A program made the position numbers and the translations under genes. DNA of 20,686 bases from Candidatus Pacearchaeota archaeon (lineage in GTDB: Archaea; Nanobdellota; Nanobdellia; Pacearchaeales; GW2011-AR1): NCBI GenBank assembly GCA_002687255.1, contig NYZR01000009.1, positions 3,485 through 24,170 on the forward strand. Direction: 5' to 3'. Within the stretch, counting starts at the first letter, position 1. Every line of letters begins with the position of its first letter. The notes under the pieces were generated by a model, which ran no database searches, was not told the DNA's origin, and saw nothing but the letters and a program-made list of their open reading frames with translations. This document shows, one piece after another, positions 19,056 to 20,686 of the stretch.

Positions 19056-20686
19056 TTGCTCACCTTCAAATCCTGCTTCGCCTTATCTTTAGCTTTCTTA
19101 TCATCTTTCCTCACCAAATTCCCAGTAACCTCCACCAACAACCCAGGCAACCCCGTCCCCACGGGAATTGGCTGGTTCAACAAAATATTCTCAATCACCG
19201 AGTTCAACTCATCACGACCACCCTGAATAGTAGCATGCACGAACTGCTTATCCGGCGTCTCGAATGTAGCTCGAGCCAAGATACTCTCCTTCTGCGAGAT
19301 GATCCCCATTCGAGTAACTCCCTTCACCACACCAGAAGACGTCATCGCATCGGCAACCAACTTCATATGCCTCAGATCGATATCCAATCCTTGACCCTCG
19401 ACCACCTTCACGATCTCATTCACAATCGTCTGCCGTGCTGCCTCAATACCCAACACCTTCGCCACATCATGAATATCATTCGACGTCACTCGATTCCGAT
19501 CAACTCCCTTCACCTGCAAGATCGCCTCTAAATTAGAGCCGGCAGTCAACACCACATAATCCTTATCCCGCTTCGCAACCACAACCTGCGACACACCCTT
19601 CACGCCAGACACAATCGTATCCTTCAACTTCTCCTTCAACTTATAAATCTCCTTAAAGTCTAGCCCTTCAACACCAACCGTAATCCCTAGATCCGAGCCC
19701 TTCGCCTCAAAATTCTTTTCTTGCAACCGCTCGAGAATCTTCGGTGCCCCAACATGCACCTGCTGCAGCCCCTTCCGATCCAACTGGATCTTAATCTTCT
19801 TCTGCCCAAAGTCAATCGTGATCTCCGACAAAATCTCCTTCAACTTCACTTCCTTAATCTTCTCCGCAACCACACGAGCATCCTTTTCATTATTCGCCTC
19901 TTTAGAAAGATACACTTCCATCTGCGGAGTCGAAGGTTGCTTCCGAGCATCCAAAATCTCGATAAGCCGAGGAAGACCCAGAGTAATCTGCATTTGCGCC
20001 ACACCAGCATGGTGGAACGTATTCAACACCATTTGCGTCGAAGCCTCTCCGAAACTCTGCGCTGTGACCACACCAATCGCCTCCCCGGGAGCAATCTTAT
20101 CATCTTTCAAATGCAGCTTAGAAACATCCCTCCCATCATCGCCATACAGAAACTGCACGATATTCTCCGAAGCGTCCCGAACAGTTCCATCATACTCAAC
20201 TTTCAAATCTTGCAACGCCGAAACCAACCGCCTATACAAATACCCAGACTTCGGCGTCCTCAAAGCAGTATCCATCAGGCTGTCTCGTCCTGTAATAGCT
20301 CCAAAGAAAAATTCATCCGGCCGCAGCCCCTCAAAGAACGAACTCTTGATAAATCCATGCGCCTCAGGACTCAAATTCCCCGGTTCGAAGAAAGACAGCG
20401 TCCTGTCGTTATACCCAAAACTAATTCTCCCACCCCACAACGACTGTTGCCCCACACAACACCCAATCTGCGTAATATTCAACATACTTCCCGCAGCCTT
20501 CGACGTAATCATCTTATTCACGTTTCCTTCCTTCGGGAAGTGCGCCTCAACCACCTCACCAACTTCCGTTCGCACCTCGTTCAGGATCTGCAACATCTTC
20601 GTTTCCCGAGTTTCCTCCGCACTCTTCCCAGGAATCAAAGCGAGCGTCTTATCCTCATACGCCTTCGTCACCTCGTCCGTCTTCTT
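19052..20686 (-). CDS. rpoA: RNA polymerase subunit A, A'-A'' fusion (partial, 5' end beyond window)
   Basis: One frame is open from the window edge to TGA 19052. The first part is the end of A': GSMLNITQIGCCVGQQSLWGG, then the bridge-helix region DEFFFGAITGRDSLMDTALRT. The second part is A'': APGEAIGVVTAQSFGEASTQM with the trigger-loop His in NTFHHAGVAQ, then TLGLPRLIEILDARKQPSTP. Most archaea split the subunit into A' and A''; here they are joined. Only about 20 residues separate the end of A' (YGDDG) from PGEA, whereas a separate A'' usually has some 55 residues before PGEA. GEP in the trigger region is GEA here. Confidence 0.9.
   Translation of the reverse strand, partial: KKTDEVTKAYEDKTLALIPGKSAEETRETKMLQILNEVRTEVGEVVEAHFPKEGNVNKMITSKAAGSMLNITQIGCCVGQQSLWGGRISFGYNDRTLSFFEPGNLSPEAHGFIKSSFFEGLRPDEFFFGAITGRDSLMDTALRTPKSGYLYRRLVSALQDLKVEYDGTVRDASENIVQFLYGDDGRDVSKLHLKDDKIAPGEAIGVVTAQSFGEASTQMVLNTFHHAGVAQMQITLGLPRLIEILDARKQPSTPQMEVYLSKEANNEKDARVVAEKIKEVKLKEILSEITIDFGQKKIKIQLDRKGLQQVHVGAPKILERLQEKNFEAKGSDLGITVGVEGLDFKEIYKLKEKLKDTIVSGVKGVSQVVVAKRDKDYVVLTAGSNLEAILQVKGVDRNRVTSNDIHDVAKVLGIEAARQTIVNEIVKVVEGQGLDIDLRHMKLVADAMTSSGVVKGVTRMGIISQKESILARATFETPDKQFVHATIQGGRDELNSVIENILLNQPIPVGTGLPGLLVEVTGNLVRKDDKKAKDKAKQDLKVSK

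Overview
This window is chromosomal DNA of an archaeon. The translation and transcription genes are archaeal in type: aEF1A, EF2 with the diphthamide-site motif, S12/S23e-type uS12, S7/S5e-type uS7, the short two-KH NusA, Toprim-type archaeal DnaG, and RNA polymerase subunit A with archaeal A' and A'' signatures. Nearly every gene or first operon gene has an archaeal TATA box centred about 25 bp before its start codon, so most mRNAs look leaderless. Shine-Dalgarno motifs appear mainly at internal operon genes and at the two genes with long leaders. Many small hypothetical proteins and short gaps suit a small-genome lineage such as DPANN, but that placement is an inference.

Layout. (1) 1-1705, plus strand: tightly coupled operon of two unknown proteins and a stand-alone receiver-like protein. 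(2) 1702-3689, minus: a possible papain-fold protein, a small unknown protein and a secreted, C-terminally anchored surface protein. (3) 3767-4708: an orphan VapB-like regulator convergent with a vapBC toxin-antitoxin pair; both promoters carry repeat operators. (4) 4704-7964, minus: endonuclease IV-like enzyme, small hypothetical genes and DnaG. (5) 8096-9657: a ribbon-helix-helix regulator with an elaborate leader, a phosphoribosyltransferase-like protein, DoxX, and a 35-residue acidic gene followed by a hairpin-plus-T terminator. (6) 9659-20686, mostly minus: a dispersed version of the archaeal str cluster, in transcription order rpoA, nusA, rps12, rps7, EF2, EF1A, interrupted by unknown, HEPN-like and C39-peptidase-like genes.

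Main points for a second look. The EF2 gene is full length and in frame except for one TAA stop at codon 412, where other EF2s have Gln. Its 5' end occurs three times at 66-67 nt spacing, and the upstream copies form an overlapping uORF. The nusA leader has four mutually complementary segments, one holding the nusA start codon and another the stop codon of a 16-codon uORF, a layout like an attenuator. Upstream of it are three tandem perfect hairpins that may be a small RNA. The rpoA reading frame joins A' and A'' and lacks the usual N-terminal part of A''. The ribbon-helix-helix gene at 8247 has two perfect 10-bp inverted repeats in its leader, one including its start codon, preceded by 10-bp-phased AT repeats. 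No stretch over 300 bases is without a gene or described element. No tRNA, rRNA, CRISPR array or insertion sequence was seen.
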